Assembly (NCBI RefSeq): GCF_017591435.1
Contig: NC_059268.1
Coordinates: forward strand, 13,765,184-13,829,183
Direction: 5' to 3'
Length of the DNA: 64,000 nucleotides
From: Portunus trituberculatus
Lineage: Eukaryota; Arthropoda; Malacostraca; Decapoda; Portunidae
Position 1 is the first letter of the stretch. Each line of letters opens with the position of its first letter. The notes below the pieces were generated by a model that saw nothing but the letters and a program-made list of their open reading frames with translations, was not told the DNA's origin and ran no database searches. Both the position numbers and the translations under genes were made by a program. This document shows, piece after piece, positions 14,512 through 35,003 of the stretch.

Positions 14512-16030
14512 ACATGGAGAAAAGCTAACTGAAACTTTGAAATATGTACACTAGCACATGACATACGTTTGTCATGGAAAAAAATTATGAGTTTAATTTT
14601 CGTTTACGTTCATAATAATTTTAGTACTTGCCCATTCATGTGTCTCAGACTTGTAAATGTTCTGTATTTGCATGTAGGACAAAGGAATAGAGGGTACTGT
14701 GACGTTACCGTAGTGATGCAATCAGGCAGTTCAAGCAGAGGAATTCAGATTCATATGTCTAAACTTGATATGTGGGGATCCAATACTTTGGCGTCCCACA
14801 TGAGGGCACGAGATTACTAAGTTGGAATCGTAATCACATAACTTCCCCGCGAGCTGCGTGTGTCGGGGTTGACTTGAGGTGTGAGTTTGTCAAGAGAGGT
14901 CGCTGAAGTTTGACACGCTTGATCGTCCTCGTCACTCAAGGGCCCGGCAAACAAGCAGACTCGGGAGGCCAAGTTAGCGATAGGTACGATGTATGTCAGG
15001 AGTGGAGTTTGCTTGCTGGAGGTCCTGAGTGCCGCAAGGGGAGCATGAAACCGCTTGGGATTCTCTTGTCAATCCTTAATAGGGTGCTAGATGTCCCAGT
15101 ATTTCCTAGGGCCTTCAAACACTTAACCAAACATTGAAGGATATGTGTGACAGAGAATATACTTGCATGAATACTCACAAATTCTAATGCTGCTGTAAAT
15201 TTTAAGAGGTGGAAGAAAGCATGTGTTCATCTCACTATCACTTGCCAGAGTGCCTTTTATTATTTTATTTTCTCTCTCCCACGGGTCTGAGCCTCGTGTT
15301 AAATTTGCCTTAGCCGTGGCCGGTCAACGGTTCAGAATCACACTCGCTTTAAAGTTTTCACCAGATCGTTTCCGAGCAATATTTCAGTCTCTCCTTTCTC
15401 GTCATTGTCTTATCTCAAATTCGGGAATATCAGTGAGGTAGTGAACTGTGAGGCTTTTACAAGGAGAAGTGCCTGTATTCAGACTTCTGAGGGACACAGA
15501 AGGGAAGCTGCGGCGCGGAACAAATGGTCTTGGCAGGCACGTATCCTCCACGTCAAAGGTGTTTACGTGCGCTGCATATTTTACGAGACAAAACATCTTG
15601 AAAATCAACTGCTTTGATTGAAGCTCGACTGTCTTTGAGCTTGGCAAACAGGCGGAGGTTCCTCATTGGATTAAAGTGGCCAGGGAGGAGAAGGGAATAG
15701 ATTTGAATTGAGATAGGAACCAAGAGAGACGGAGAAAGGGAGAGAAAGAGAAAAAGTGAAAAAGAATAAAAGAGAGGAAGAGAAGCTTAGGTAAAGGAAG
15801 AGAAGGGAAAGGGGAATGTTTAAAGCCCTTTGATTAATACCCAGCGTTCCTTGTATAACTTAATAAATAAACCAGAGAAGGAGAGGAGGGAAAGATGCTC
15901 ATGTTTCTAGAGGGGAGGAAGCGACAGACCGTGGAAAAAAAAATAGAAGAGTGAGAGGGAGGCCAGACAGACGCCAAGGATAAGGGATGAGAGGGCAAAC
16001 GGAACGTGAATGGGAGCACAAGAGGGTGGC

Positions 16031-16032
<2 letters not shown>

Positions 16033-16087
<55 letters not shown>
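16033..16087. repeat. (AG)n microsatellite
   Basis: 55 bp, following about 300 bp of imperfect purine-rich sequence (15690-16030). Confidence 0.98.
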
Positions 16088-16090
<3 letters not shown>

Positions 16091-16459
16091 TAGTGGGATA
16101 AGACATAGGGGAGAGGAAGGAAAGAAATCACCCTAAATAAGAAAGTCGTAAACCTCTATGCATTAGCGAATCCACAAAGTTATAGAGACTCCCTTGATAA
16201 AACAGAAATAAAAGAAGGAAAACACGACCCAAAATAAACAGAACAGGATTACGGGTATCTGATCGCCTGGTAGGAAGTTTGGGAATATTTCAGCGGCAAC
16301 AGCAAGGCGGAGGTGTTAAATTTAGCGACGGAGGCTGCGGCAGGGAAGAGGAGAGGCGGAGGCGGGCTGTGACGCAAGGCTTGGGGAGCACAGGCGCTGA
16401 GCACTCCAGACTTTTCATAGAGGGCTTTATGGGTGCCGGTAATTGAATATAGCCAATTT

Positions 16460-16680
<221 letters not shown>

Positions 16681-17863
16681 ACTGTAAATATTGTGTTTTT
16701 TTTTGTTTTTTTTAAGATAACATTAATCAAGCCTTTGATGAGAATTAGCTACTTTCTACACACTTAAAGTAATATCCAAAGGAGAAACCACAGCAACATC
16801 AACAACAACAACGGACATGGGAACCTTATCACTCAAACGTTATATATGCTCAGACCTTCATACATACAGCACAGAAACACACCGGAATCAACATATATAC
16901 GCCTGATGATCCAGCCCTCACCAGTCCAGCAACACATCTTTAGCCCCTCCGTGTCCGCTGCTGTGTTGCATCCCTTGGTGTCTCTTAAACTCACTCTCAT
17001 TACAGTATTCATTGCATGGCTTCTCCCTATGCATAAAACTGTCTTCTCGCTTCCATCCCTACTCTGCAGCTTTTAGTAATGCACGGGATAACTAGCACCT
17101 TCACTCCTTCATCCTTATCACGGGGAAAGTTAAAAATGATACGCCATGCTCCGTTTTCTGCTCCCTAAAGACCCGGGCCACTTACAAAGAGGAGTGCCAC
17201 GACGGCCCCGGAGCTCAACTGACGCTGCTCTCTTTTTCTGGCTTTTATGAGCGACCCTTAACAAAATTTCTTTTATACTAAATTTGCTCCGCGCCCCTTG
17301 GCAAGTCTCCCATTCACGTGGAAAGGAAAAAAAATATAAAAAAAAATAAAGGAAAGCCAGCAGCAACAAGAGTAGGAGCAGTAACATCATTAGCTCCTTG
17401 TTTATGCGTGAGACTGTGACGGTTGGTGTAGTTTATATGATTAACCTTATTATTTGTTTTTTTGTACTTGGTATCAATAGTTTTGATATCTTAATCTTCT
17501 CTTTCTTTTTTCTGTTAACAACCACAACGTCAACATTTTATTACACCCAAAAGGAAAAAGAAAATTAAGAGTTAAAAGTAAAATTCTTTTCTTGAATATA
17601 TGCGATAAATCCCCCACTCTCTCACCCCTCTTACGCCCCTCCCTCTTGCCTCCCGCTTCCCTCCAGCTTCCCTCCAGCTTTCCTCCCTCACAAACACGTT
17701 GCCTTCCCCGCCTCACCTCTTCGTCTCCGTCCAGTTTCGGTCGGCTCACTGTTGGCTGACTTCCAAACTTCTCGCGTCTTCATTTGCGGACTAAGAACGC
17801 TGAGTTGAGGTCTGACAGGCGAAGAACAGAGCTGATGGAGCGAAAGGAGGGATGGGGCGGTAG

Positions 17864-17955
17864 TGGTGCTGATGGTGGTGGTGGTGGTGGTGATGGTGGT
17901 AGTCATAGTGAGGTAGATGGAGAGTAAAGAAGGAAAATAACATTGAAAAGTGAAA

Positions 17956-18025
<70 letters not shown>
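17864..18025. repeat. (GGT)n and (GT)n
   Basis: Imperfect GGT/GAT triplets at about 17864-17905 and an uninterrupted GT array at 17957-18025. Confidence 0.96.
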
Positions 18026-18026
<1 letters not shown>

Positions 18027-18118
18027 CTTGCGTGAGATATCCAAACGAAACTAATTACATAAGGCAAAACGATCATCCTTTTACTTCTATTAACTTTTAT
18101 TTTGCCAACTATTAATTA

Positions 18119-18121
<3 letters not shown>

Positions 18122-18174
<53 letters not shown>
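18122..18174. repeat. (AG)n microsatellite
   Basis: 53 bp, followed by a poly-A run near 18200-18217. Confidence 0.98.
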
Positions 18175-18178
<4 letters not shown>

Positions 18179-18822
18179 AAAAGATAAAGAATACTCGGGT
18201 AAAAAAAAAAAAAAAAAGAATCACGACCAACAAACATTTCTCCACCACCTTCATTCTATAGAAAAAAACCCAAGACAGGAAAGAAAGGTGAATACGGGTA
18301 CTCTACTCACCTGACCCTGCCATATATTAATCTTCCATCAAGGCCTTCGATCTTTTCTTCCCTCTCGCTTCATTCCTGCGTTGCTCGCCTCACCTTTTCA
18401 TCACGAAGTCAGGGAAGGAGAGGTTATTACTGCTGATTTCTCCTCTTCCTGGTGTGTTAGGGTTTCTCGCGCCCTTTGACCCTGGCGTGTTTGTGGGCAG
18501 CCCGCCAAGAAGGGGAGGTCTTCACAAGAGGAGGAAGATGGAACGCCTAGGAAAGGGAATTGAAAAGGATGTTGAAAGTTCAGAGGGGGGGAGACTTTAA
18601 GAAGAGTAAAGAGAGCAGCGGCAGAAAGGTTATTATGATGAGAAAGAAGGAGGAGCAGAAGAGTGAGGAGGTGAAGTGTGATGCTGTAAAGAAGATAGAA
18701 CACAGTGTAATGAGTTGCGATCCATGCGTCAAAATGAGAAATAAAGCACGGAGACTCGAGGCTTCATTACACTTGAGTCCTGAGGAGGTTACGGAATCAG
18801 AGGGGCGATCTTCGTGCGTCTT

Positions 18823-19033
18823 TTAACCCCCTTCAATACCGAGACGCATTTTTACTATAAGTTTTTAGTATGATTAGACGATTTTATTAACATTAGGAAG
18901 GGTTTATGGAGGTCAGAAGATTAATAGCCACAGTCTTTACTATTCTCATCACATAAGTTCTTGAATTTGTATAAAATCACCAAATAGTAAGCAGAATAAA
19001 TATTAAAACGTGTCATGGTACTGAAGAGGTTAA
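18823..19033 (-). mobile_element. TTAA-flanked MITE, copy 2 (piggyBac-like)
   Basis: This copy is in reverse orientation relative to copy 1. The ends are TTAACCCCCTTCAATACC and GGTACTGAAGAGGTTAA. It is 211 bp, non-coding, with the same internal blocks. Confidence 0.82.
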
Positions 19034-20005
19034 ATTCAGGTGATATTCTTTAGTCATGGAAATTCTGTGATTCCCTTTATGTAAGCGGTAATGACTAAGA
19101 AACTATAGGTATTGAAAGACCAGAACTATTCGACTAACTCCTGTGCTATAAAGTGGTGTGTTTTAAAATGATTCTCTGACTTCTGCCAGTAAATAAGGAA
19201 AAATCACAATAATCAAAGGGTAAAGAGCTCCCTCATGTTGCCAATTAGGTGCTGTCAGGATGCGTTCTATCCTGCCCCCTCAGGTATTGTATTGCACGCG
19301 AATCAGGTTAGTGCTTTGTCGTGGGTGTGGCGTCTGAGTTATTGATTGGTTTCCGTACGAGTTAGAACCACTAGCTTGTGTTGGAGTTAGAAAAGGAAAG
19401 CTAGTAGGTGTTAATGGACTTTTGATATTGTGAGTTTATCATTGTCGTCATTATCATTTATCATTATCATCACCCCATCACCCTTATTTTCATTATCATT
19501 TTTGCTGTTCCAATATTCTTTTTTTTAATTCGTTTTATTAGTTTTTCGCATGACAGTAATAAGAAAAACCCTTAATCACCACACATAGTCACCATATCAC
19601 ACCACACTACAGTACAACCACTAGAAGCACCACCCATTCACTGGCCAGACATCACACACTCACCTACATCCACTCACCTACTTTACCTTACCTTACTGCT
19701 ACCCGCCCTACTTATTTCCCACCTGCGTAAGACCTCCACAGAAATGTACACTCTTATACCTAACCCCGGCACCTCACTTTCTTTATGCACACGCTTCCTC
19801 ACCCTCGCCCTCTTACCTTGTTACCTGGTGGCGGGGGGCTGCGAGGTAATGGTGACGGACACGCGTCGAGGCGGCTCAGGCATGCATGTGTTCGTGACGG
19901 TCAATATCAACCCCGCACGGTAATCCCCTTGACGTGGATGAAATAGTGTGTGTTCCTAATCGATCGGTGGTAGGATAGTCTATTAATGCCTACTCTTCGG
20001 GGACC

Positions 20006-20032
20006 ACCAGACCAGACCAGACCAGACCAGAT
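20006..20032. repeat. (ACCAG)n pentanucleotide repeat
   Basis: About five ACCAG units. Confidence 0.93.
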
Positions 20033-20069
20033 TAGATCACTCCCTGAGGCTATTGGGGTGAGTTTAAGT

Positions 20070-20072
<3 letters not shown>

Positions 20073-20164
<92 letters not shown>
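20073..20164. repeat. (CA)n microsatellite
   Basis: About 92 bp; a second short CA array lies at 20299-20328. Confidence 0.99.
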
Positions 20165-20166
<2 letters not shown>

Positions 20167-20296
20167 ACTATTTTAAAAGGCCACAGATATTTTTACTCGT
20201 GTTCTCATGATTTTTTCTTTATTAGTATATTTTTTTTTATCAAACTATCACTAAAATCATGAAAACGTTCTCAAAATTATAATAACTTATACCAGA

Positions 20297-20333
<37 letters not shown>

Positions 20334-21577
20334 TGAGACTCAAATTGGCCCTACCATGTCGCGGAGGGTGAAAGAAGGAAAAGCAAAGGACAGTGACAGA
20401 CAAGGTATAAATCAAGGTGAGGAATGGCCGACCTGAAAACAGCAGGGAACGAGTCTGACGAGAACAAGGTAATTAGGTTCTGGAGATCAAAGGAGACGTA
20501 GGTTGCCATCTCTGTACCTGCTGGATCCTTAGGGTTGTTGTTGCGACACCTCCAAGCTGCCACCATCACCACCATCATCACCAATGTCACCACCACCAGT
20601 ACACTCTTGCTATCTCTCTGTCTCTCTATATACATGAGTGGATTGTTTCCTACGTACATACACTAGAGTTCAGTTTCAGTGTATTTTCCTATCTTGGCTT
20701 TTGTTGCTCTTGTAGTTTCCTTTTGACAAATTGTGGTGATTTCAGACGACGTAGAAACAGGAGAAAAATAAGGAAACACAAGAATAGTAGTAGATAGAAG
20801 CATTGGGAACTTCTAAGCCTGGATGTTGCTGTCCTTGGTACCTTCCCTTGACTCATTGGCGTGTGATATCTATTGGTCATATATTTGCTCTTGTGCCTCC
20901 AGTTTGACAATTAGTTTCATTAACTAACCAAACAGAAACATTTACATCATTTCCATATTCCCTCCACAGTATACCATCCACACACACTTTCCTCCTTCCA
21001 CCCAGACCACCTTTCTGTTTGACGGGGCATTTTCACCTAGCTTAAAGTGTGTGGCGTCGTGTTTCCGAGCAGTGCGACTAGTAGTAATGCTCCCTTTGGC
21101 CGCTGCTTGGTCGACTTAAGCTCCTCAAGGCCACTAGTCCCTGAGGTAAGGCCGGTGGAAGTGAGGCGTGGCAGTACTAACACTTTGAGGTTCTCACGGC
21201 TTGGGTTCGCGTCGGGAGTGCTGTTAGGAAAGCCATCTGCAGAGAATACAACTTTGTCATCACTAGACCGCAAAAGCACACCAGCACACACATATAAACA
21301 CACGCAAACTAAACACACACACACGCACACACGCACACACACACACTCTGTTCTTACTTTGTTCCTCTCTGTTCCACGCGCGAAATGTACTAAAGTGAGA
21401 ATTTCGTCGTATTTACGTAGGTGAGTTTGAAGTTTGAAGAAAGTGAAGAACCTGTGAAGACTTGCGTAAATACGTGAATGACTTTCCTGTATACGTGTAG
21501 GACTCCATTCACCGATTCATCTTTCACTTATTCATCAATTCATTCAAACATACATACGTACATAAACACATACATTC

Positions 21578-21581
<4 letters not shown>

Positions 21582-21619
<38 letters not shown>
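21582..21619. repeat. (GA)n microsatellite
   Basis: 38 bp, preceded by an imperfect CATA-rich stretch. Confidence 0.97.
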
Positions 21620-21624
<5 letters not shown>

Positions 21625-21764
21625 AGGGAACAGGACTTTGATATGCAGAAATGGACACATAATTTTACCATGGATGTTAAAAAAAAATGCATCCGTGGAC
21701 CGAGGCACATACAGACCAGGAAAATGTTTATCGTGGGTAAAAGCATCGAGGGTTTGTCAATATG

Positions 21765-21867
<103 letters not shown>

Positions 21868-21909
21868 CGCGTGAAAACTCATTAATTATTTTATGAAGTT
21901 GAACAGCGC

Positions 21910-22058
<149 letters not shown>

Positions 22059-22131
22059 TGTTGTCTGTTTCTCTTACTTCATCTTCTCTTTATGTTCATT
22101 TATTTTTCTCTCTCCACAATGTTCCTACCTG

Positions 22132-22226
<95 letters not shown>
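22132..22226. repeat. (CA)n microsatellite
   Basis: About 95 bp; a short GA array (22357-22387) follows. Confidence 0.99.
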
Positions 22227-22228
<2 letters not shown>

Positions 22229-22355
22229 ATAGGGAAATCAGACACGGGAACGAACCTAAGATAAAATGGGGCCAAATATATGGGCTCATAAATAATAGGG
22301 AGAGAGAAAGGGAAGGGGGACCTGGGATTGAGAAAGGGGCGGGAGCGTGCCGGGT

Positions 22356-22389
<34 letters not shown>

Positions 22390-22667
22390 AGAACATACAC
22401 CGTAGTCAGACATGCCCTTGTGTCCGCACTGATAAACCTTGTCCACGAGCGACCTACGAGATAACCCTTTCTTTTGTTACAGAGGGCAGCTCAGGTGTGC
22501 TGCTGCAGGCAAGAGCCCACGTCAGTCACTGTGCTGGCAAAAGATAAACAACAACTAGAGAGAGAGGGAAAGAGGGAGGAGGTGGTGGGAAGGAGGAAGG
22601 AAACTCATAAACGAAGAGGGGCGACACAACACTCTGCTTCTTTTGTTGTGCATTATATGGTGCTTCC

Positions 22668-22773
<106 letters not shown>

Positions 22774-23302
22774 TAGAGAAGCACAAAGAAAGAGAGATAG
22801 AGAGGGAAGCAAAAGTGGTCCTGCGAAAGAGGAAGAGTACACTACAGAAAGGGAGGGACGAGTCATGTTAGAGGAAAGTTTATCATCCTCATCCCTTTAA
22901 CTCCTTCAAAGGTAGCGGCCATCTTTTTCCCCGCCAGTCGTGCCTTGGCTGCCCACAACAAGTGTACGGGACTCTCGCTGTTTTACGCTCTTATTCAGAA
23001 CCAGCTTGCTCTCTCACCTCAACAATTTTCCAAGGCCACAAAGACTAGACGGGTTTTCAAGACAGTTTCTCTTAAAAATAAACTAAAAATCTTGCTGATC
23101 CATCACAGAAACTATAGAAATATCTTTAAAAACATGAGTATCTTCAAGTAGAAGCCTTTGGAAAGTAGTGATGGTGAGAGAGTAAAGTGTTTCAGAATAC
23201 AAGCCTTAGTTTCGCTGCCTTGTCTTGTCATGGTGTTCTCAGGCGCGGCCGCTGCTGTAAACCCGCCCGAGTTTATTCCTGGCGGCGTTGGAAAGCTCTC
23301 GC

Positions 23303-23612
23303 GGCTGTATCCATGACATTATTATCACGCCTTGTTGGTCTTGTGAAGTTGATAGCTAACTCCTTTGTTTGTTTTAGGTGCATCTCTTGCTTTTCCCTCC
23401 TTTTCCTGTTTTTGGGGCTAGACAACGTTATGTTTTTAGTGTCTGTTTTTCACTCCTGGTTGTATCTGTGACGTTATCATCTCGCCGTGTTGGTCTTTAT
23501 GAAGTTGATGGTTAATGTTATTTGATGTAGATGCACCATTTTCTCCTTTTTCATTCCCCCTTTTTTCTGGTTTCGGTGTATGTTTAGTGTTTCATCACTA
23601 TATTTCATACAG
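23303..23612. repeat. Diverged tandem duplication with a 155-bp period
   Basis: GGCTGTATCCATGACATTAT at 23303 and GGTTGTATCTGTGACGTTAT at 23458 begin two units, both continuing TTGGTCTT...GAAGTTGAT and then a T-rich segment. Similarity fades near 23610. Confidence 0.85.
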
Positions 23613-23734
23613 TTTTCCTTCTTTCTCTCATTTGCCTTCATTTTTTCATGATTTTTTGTGTATGACATTAAACCAACAAAGACTAAACAGAAAGGAAATA
23701 CATTTGCTGTAAACATGAGCCCATGAATGGAGGT

Positions 23735-23946
<212 letters not shown>

Positions 23947-24153
23947 GTCAAGGCCGCAGGGAATGAGAATTAAACCATCATTAAAAACACTACGCTTCAT
24001 ATTGTTCTAAAATGACAGTTAGCGCAGTGTTGAGTGATTTCCACGTGTGTGTTTATTGTATTATTGTTATCTTTAAACCTGTTGTTCCATATACTCTGTC
24101 TTTCATCCCTTTCACCCATCAGTCGTTTGTTTTAAGGGCTTCTTACTTTCTTA

Positions 24154-24273
<120 letters not shown>

Positions 24274-24471
24274 GGTTTTCTCCCTTTTCTCCCCTTTCCC
24301 TCATAATTACATCAGCCATTCAAAGTATTACTCAAGCCATTCATTACGTCTTGTGTGTTTTATCCCTCATTACATTACCCTTGCTTCCTTTTTTCTATTA
24401 TTTTTTATAGCAGTTATCCTTTAAAGCTTCCTTCAATCTCTTAATGCGGTATTTTTCATGTTAAGAAAATG

Positions 24472-28019
<3,548 letters not shown>

Positions 28020-28311
28020 TTACCATTTCTTTGAACCTTTAGAAGCGGTGTGGCGAGGTGTTGGTCTGGCGGGGCTGGTGATGTGGCGCACGTTTGGCTT
28101 CATACTCTGCCAGGAACTCTTGCAAGGGTGAATGTGTCTTGAATTTTGTTTGACACTGTGTTAAGAGAGTTGCACGTTAATGTGATGTGGTTTCGTTTAT
28201 ATTTTTCTTTTATTCCTGATTTGTATTCATTAAAACTGATCGAGAGGAAAAAGTTGAGGCCATTTTTCTATTTTCTCCTATATTTCCGGTGTTGCACGTC
28301 AAGATACTGCT

Positions 28312-28441
28312 GTTTAGTTTTGTTGTGTTCTTATTATGTTCTCTGTGTGTTTGATATGTACAGTAAGAGAAAATTAAAGAACAGGATGGCAAAAACTAAA
28401 GAAGAAAAAGATATTACTGAAATAAAAAGGTTATAAGAAAA
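28312..28441. repeat. Dispersed ~130-bp repeat, copy 1
   Basis: It starts TTAGTTTTGTTGTGTTCTTA and ends AGGTTATAAGAAAAA. It is shared, in the same orientation, with 31829-31962. It may be part of an unidentified retroelement tail. Confidence 0.85.
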
Positions 28442-28444
28442 AAA

Positions 28445-30240
28445 AAGGAGGCCATTTTTCTGCGTAAGATAAATTGCCACATTTCAGACAAAGGCAAAAA
28501 TGTTCCTCAACTAATCTAACATAACACAAGACAAAAGTGTATGACTTATTTTCCAGTGGCACTTTTTCCAGTATATTCTTTTCATATGGCATTTATTTCA
28601 ATGTTGTTTTTAATCCAACTTTTTTCCAAGGCTCATTCAAATCCTGGGGCCTGAACCCTTGTTTTGAATTCTTCTCTGAATATACAAATTGCTATTCTTT
28701 TTCCCGTGTAGTGCCGATTGATTCGTTCCCTGTGAGGCGAGTGAGGCTTAAATATACACCGCTGAGGGCGCATAAATCACGCCACGTAAAGAATTGACCA
28801 CCACTTGTAACGTGTAATCAGGCAAAGAAAAGCCATATTAGGGTGATTTATTATTCAACCATGCACATTTTTCTGTTATTATCTTTGTTCTTTAGCCTAC
28901 ATAACTCACAGCTACGTACTTACACGGCTATTGACCTGTTCGTGTTGTCAGTATTAGGAGTTATGATACTTGAGGGCTTGCTGTGACCCTTCCCGTCATA
29001 GTGAAAAATAGGTTGAAAGAAAATGGAAAAGATTCGAAAAAAAAATTACTGTCTTAAGTCACAATTGCGCGGGTTATATATCATCTTAATTCAACATCAG
29101 TCTAAGTCAGTAAAAAGCTAAGCACTCTGATATGAAGATAACCAAATGCATTGAAGCAAATATCTACCCTAATAGCAACCATATGATTTCCCCATCAATA
29201 CCAAACCAATAACTGAACTAAACTTAAAGTGAATGGGAAGCTTCTTAATACTGGCCAAGACACGAACTCCATCTCTCGTCTCCATAGTCACACACCGCCA
29301 GTCACCCCATTGTGTCCTTGGTGATGGGAGAGAAGAGAGAGAAAAAAACAGAAGGAGCGAAAGAATATCTCCATGAAAGAGACTTATGAAAGGCAATCAG
29401 GCTGGAAGGTATGAAAGGGAGGAAGGCAGGGGCGTGGGCCGGGAAGCTTCGCGGCACCATTGGGTTAAAACGTATTAAAAATCTTTGAGGATGTGTGAAG
29501 CCCCAAGCCCTCCTCGCCGGTGAAAAAAGAAGTATATGAGGATGAGGATGATCGTGGCGGAATGTGGTGAGATGTGTGAGGGGGGTAGGGAGAATGACTG
29601 TGTGAGAATGCGAGATGTGGGAATGCTGGAGTGGTGGAGAGAATTAATGACAACGTGAGCGAATGTTTGGTAAAAAAAAAAAAATCAATAGAAGAAATGC
29701 GTGAAGAAAACTGCAGATGAAGAACGGTAAAGGAATTATGGTGTATTGAAAAATTGTGCACATATGAGGGTATTTTGAAGAGGTGCATTGAAGATAATGG
29801 TCTGTCTATAAACAAATATCAAACATAAAAAAAATAACAATGTAATTAATATAATCATTTCTTACACACCAACGATTACAATACCCAGTGATACTAATTC
29901 CTCACTTCTTGTATTATTTCTTGCTTCATTTCTTTCCGTGTGGTTTCTGTTTTCTGTCACCACTGTCCCGAGAACCATGCTGGGTGGGTGGCTGCTATAA
30001 CACCAGTATTGGCCGGTGTTCCCTCCCCCTGCCCCTGTATTGCCCCGCCTCTCACCATACGAAAGACAGGTAGCAGATTGGCCCCTGGTATATAGTAACG
30101 CAGGTGAATGGTATGTGATGCCTTACACTTTTTCCTTTGACACATTACAAATATCTATGTGTCATTTACGATAAGTAGGATGCTGTGGTGGTGAATGTTA
30201 TCAGAGTAGTATATTAAGCGTCATCCATTATTTATTGAGC
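28445..30240. other. 1.8 kb AT-rich unique sequence, no gene seen
   Basis: Short A and T runs only. The gaps 28020-28310 and 31325-31828 are similar. Confidence 0.6.
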
Positions 30241-30453
30241 TTAACTCCTTCAGTACCGCGACACGTGTTCCTATTCATTCTGGCTACAATTTAGTGATTT
30301 TATACAGCTTCAGAAACTCATGTAGGGATTAAAATATTGAAGACTGCGGCAATTAATCTTCTAACCTCAATACACACTTCCTCATGTCAATAAAATCGTC
30401 TAATCATACCCAAAACTCAAGGTAGAAATGCGTTCCAGTACTGAAGGGATTAA
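30241..30453 (+). mobile_element. TTAA-flanked MITE, copy 3 (piggyBac-like)
   Basis: The ends are TTAACTCCTTCAGTACCG and CAGTACTGAAGGGATTAA. It is 213 bp, in the same orientation as copy 1. It lies 16 bp upstream of a non-LTR retrotransposon fragment. Confidence 0.82.
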
Positions 30454-30469
30454 GAATACATTTATACAG

Positions 30470-30760
30470 GCAAGCTTCCAGACAGCTCTTCCCTCTTCCT
30501 CACTGACACTCAACTATCCACCTTTTCTCTATACTGAATATCCTCGGTTCTGTCCTTTATTTATAATCTAAACTAGAAACTTCTCATCTCATCCCTAACA
30601 AAAACAGTTTCCATGAAGTTAGACGTTCTGAGTCCTCGCCAGTTTTTTTTTTTCTCATCCACTCCAGCTGTCAATGTAAGGAATATGCTTCACATCTATG
30701 GGGGGGTGGGGAGCTTTCAGTCAAACCGTTCTTTTAGACAGTATAGATAAAATAAAAGAA
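30470..30760 (+). pseudogene. Short fragment of the same non-LTR retrotransposon
   Basis: The sequence aligns by eye with about 48815-49110 (for example AAGTTAGACGTTCTGAG is shared exactly), with many substitutions and small gaps. It is truncated at both ends and starts just after MITE copy 3. No open frame remains. Confidence 0.7.
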
Positions 30761-30865
30761 ACGCTCCCATGTGGTGCATCTGCCTTCTTATTTTATTTTT
30801 TCTTACTGACAACTTTATAATGGTCCGTTTTCCGTTGTTTCTCATTTCCTTATAGCCTGCAAAGT

Positions 30866-30872
30866 ACACACA

Positions 30873-30945
<73 letters not shown>
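30866..30945. repeat. (CA)n in front of Val-SINE copy 1
   Basis: The CA array joins directly to the tRNA-like head at about 30943, where the SINE's acceptor strand should be. Confidence 0.97.
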
Positions 30946-30948
<3 letters not shown>

Positions 30949-31233
30949 CAGTGGTTAGAGCGCTGGCTTCACAAGCCAGAGGACCGGGGTTCGATTCCCC
31001 GGCCGGGTGGAGATATTTGGGTGTGTCTCCTTTCACGTATAGCCCCTGTTCACCTAGCAGTGAGTAGGTACGGGATGTAAATCGAGGAGTTGTGACCTTG
31101 TTGTCCCGGTGTGTGGTGTGTGCCTGGTCTCAGGCCTATCCGAAGATCGGAAATAATGAGCTCTGAGCTCGTTCCGTAGGGTAACGTCTGGCTGTCTCGT
31201 CAGAGACTGCAGCAGATCAAACAGTGAACAGTG
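30943..31233 (+). mobile_element. tRNA-Val-derived SINE with (CA)n tail, copy 1
   Basis: The head GCTCAGTGGTTAGAGCGC, an anticodon arm CTGGC-TTCACAA-GCCAG (anticodon CAC, Val) and GGGGTTCGATTCCCC (B box) are clear. The 5' acceptor strand is missing or replaced by CA repeat. The body runs through AGGTACGGGATGTAA and CCGAAGATCGG to GTGAACACACA, where the (CA)n tail starts. It is not a functional tRNA gene, because the acceptor stem cannot form. Confidence 0.85.
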
Positions 31234-31311
<78 letters not shown>

Positions 31312-31322
31312 CACACACACAC
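31234..31322. repeat. (CA)n tail of Val-SINE copy 1
   Basis: It grows directly from the GTGAACACACA end of the SINE body; one CACGCA interruption near 31304. Confidence 0.97.
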
Positions 31323-31828
31323 CAGATCACCACCACCGCCGGCTATCCCTGCCCGCCAGCATAATAACACATTTTATTGTTCGTCTATTCACGCGTGGAG
31401 GAGCTTAAGGGTACTTCGGGGACTCCACATTTTATTTTTTTCTTGATATACTTCAAGTAAAATGGTATATGTTTTTGTAGGAGCCATTTGTATATGAACA
31501 CCTTAACGTCAGTCGGCTGTAGTGTGATGGTGATGCACGCTTCCCTTGGTGACTGTCTGTTCTCACCGTGATGGGCACCAGGAAGTTTATGTCTCGGTTT
31601 GCTCACTCTCCTGCTCGTAATCAAAGGCAAGTTCTGTTTTTCCTTCGTTTTACACTGGACGAAAAATGAAGTAAAGTAAAATCAAATGAGCGAGTGCAGC
31701 AGAGAAAGTTTATTAGTGTGTAATTTAAAGAGAGCGTCGTTATTTTTAGCTTGATTTGTATGGTGGTGGGGGTTAGTAAAGAGAAGTTGGGAATGAAAAT
31801 TGACTCGTGTTTTCTGAAGAAGACATCT

Positions 31829-31962
31829 TTTTAGTTTTGTTGTGTTCTTATTATGTTCTTTTATGTGTTTGATATTTACAGCAAGAGAAAATTAAAGGAA
31901 CAGGATGGCAAAACTAAAAAAGAAAAGAATATTACTGGGATGAATAGGTTATAAGAAAAAGG
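31829..31962. repeat. Dispersed ~130-bp repeat, copy 2
   Basis: This is the second copy of the 28312-28441 block, about 85-90% similar by eye. Both end in an A-rich stretch after GGTTATAAGAAAAA, which suggests retroposition, but no promoter or coding part is seen. Confidence 0.85.
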
Positions 31963-31964
31963 GA

Positions 31965-35003
<3,039 letters not shown>

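Larger units (their letters stand above)
16690..21570. other. Unique sequence between repeats, no gene seen
   Basis: 16690-17860, 18240-18820, 19035-20000, 20170-21570 carry only short random frames, apart from short CA-rich bits near 20300 and 21310. An ~80-codon open stretch at 21047-21290 is GC-richer but has no recognisable domain or splice pattern. Confidence 0.55.

Noticed and set aside
30943..31016. tRNA-Val gene (anticodon CAC)
   Set aside because: The acceptor stem does not form and the sequence continues into a SINE body with a CA tail; same for 63567 and 63747.
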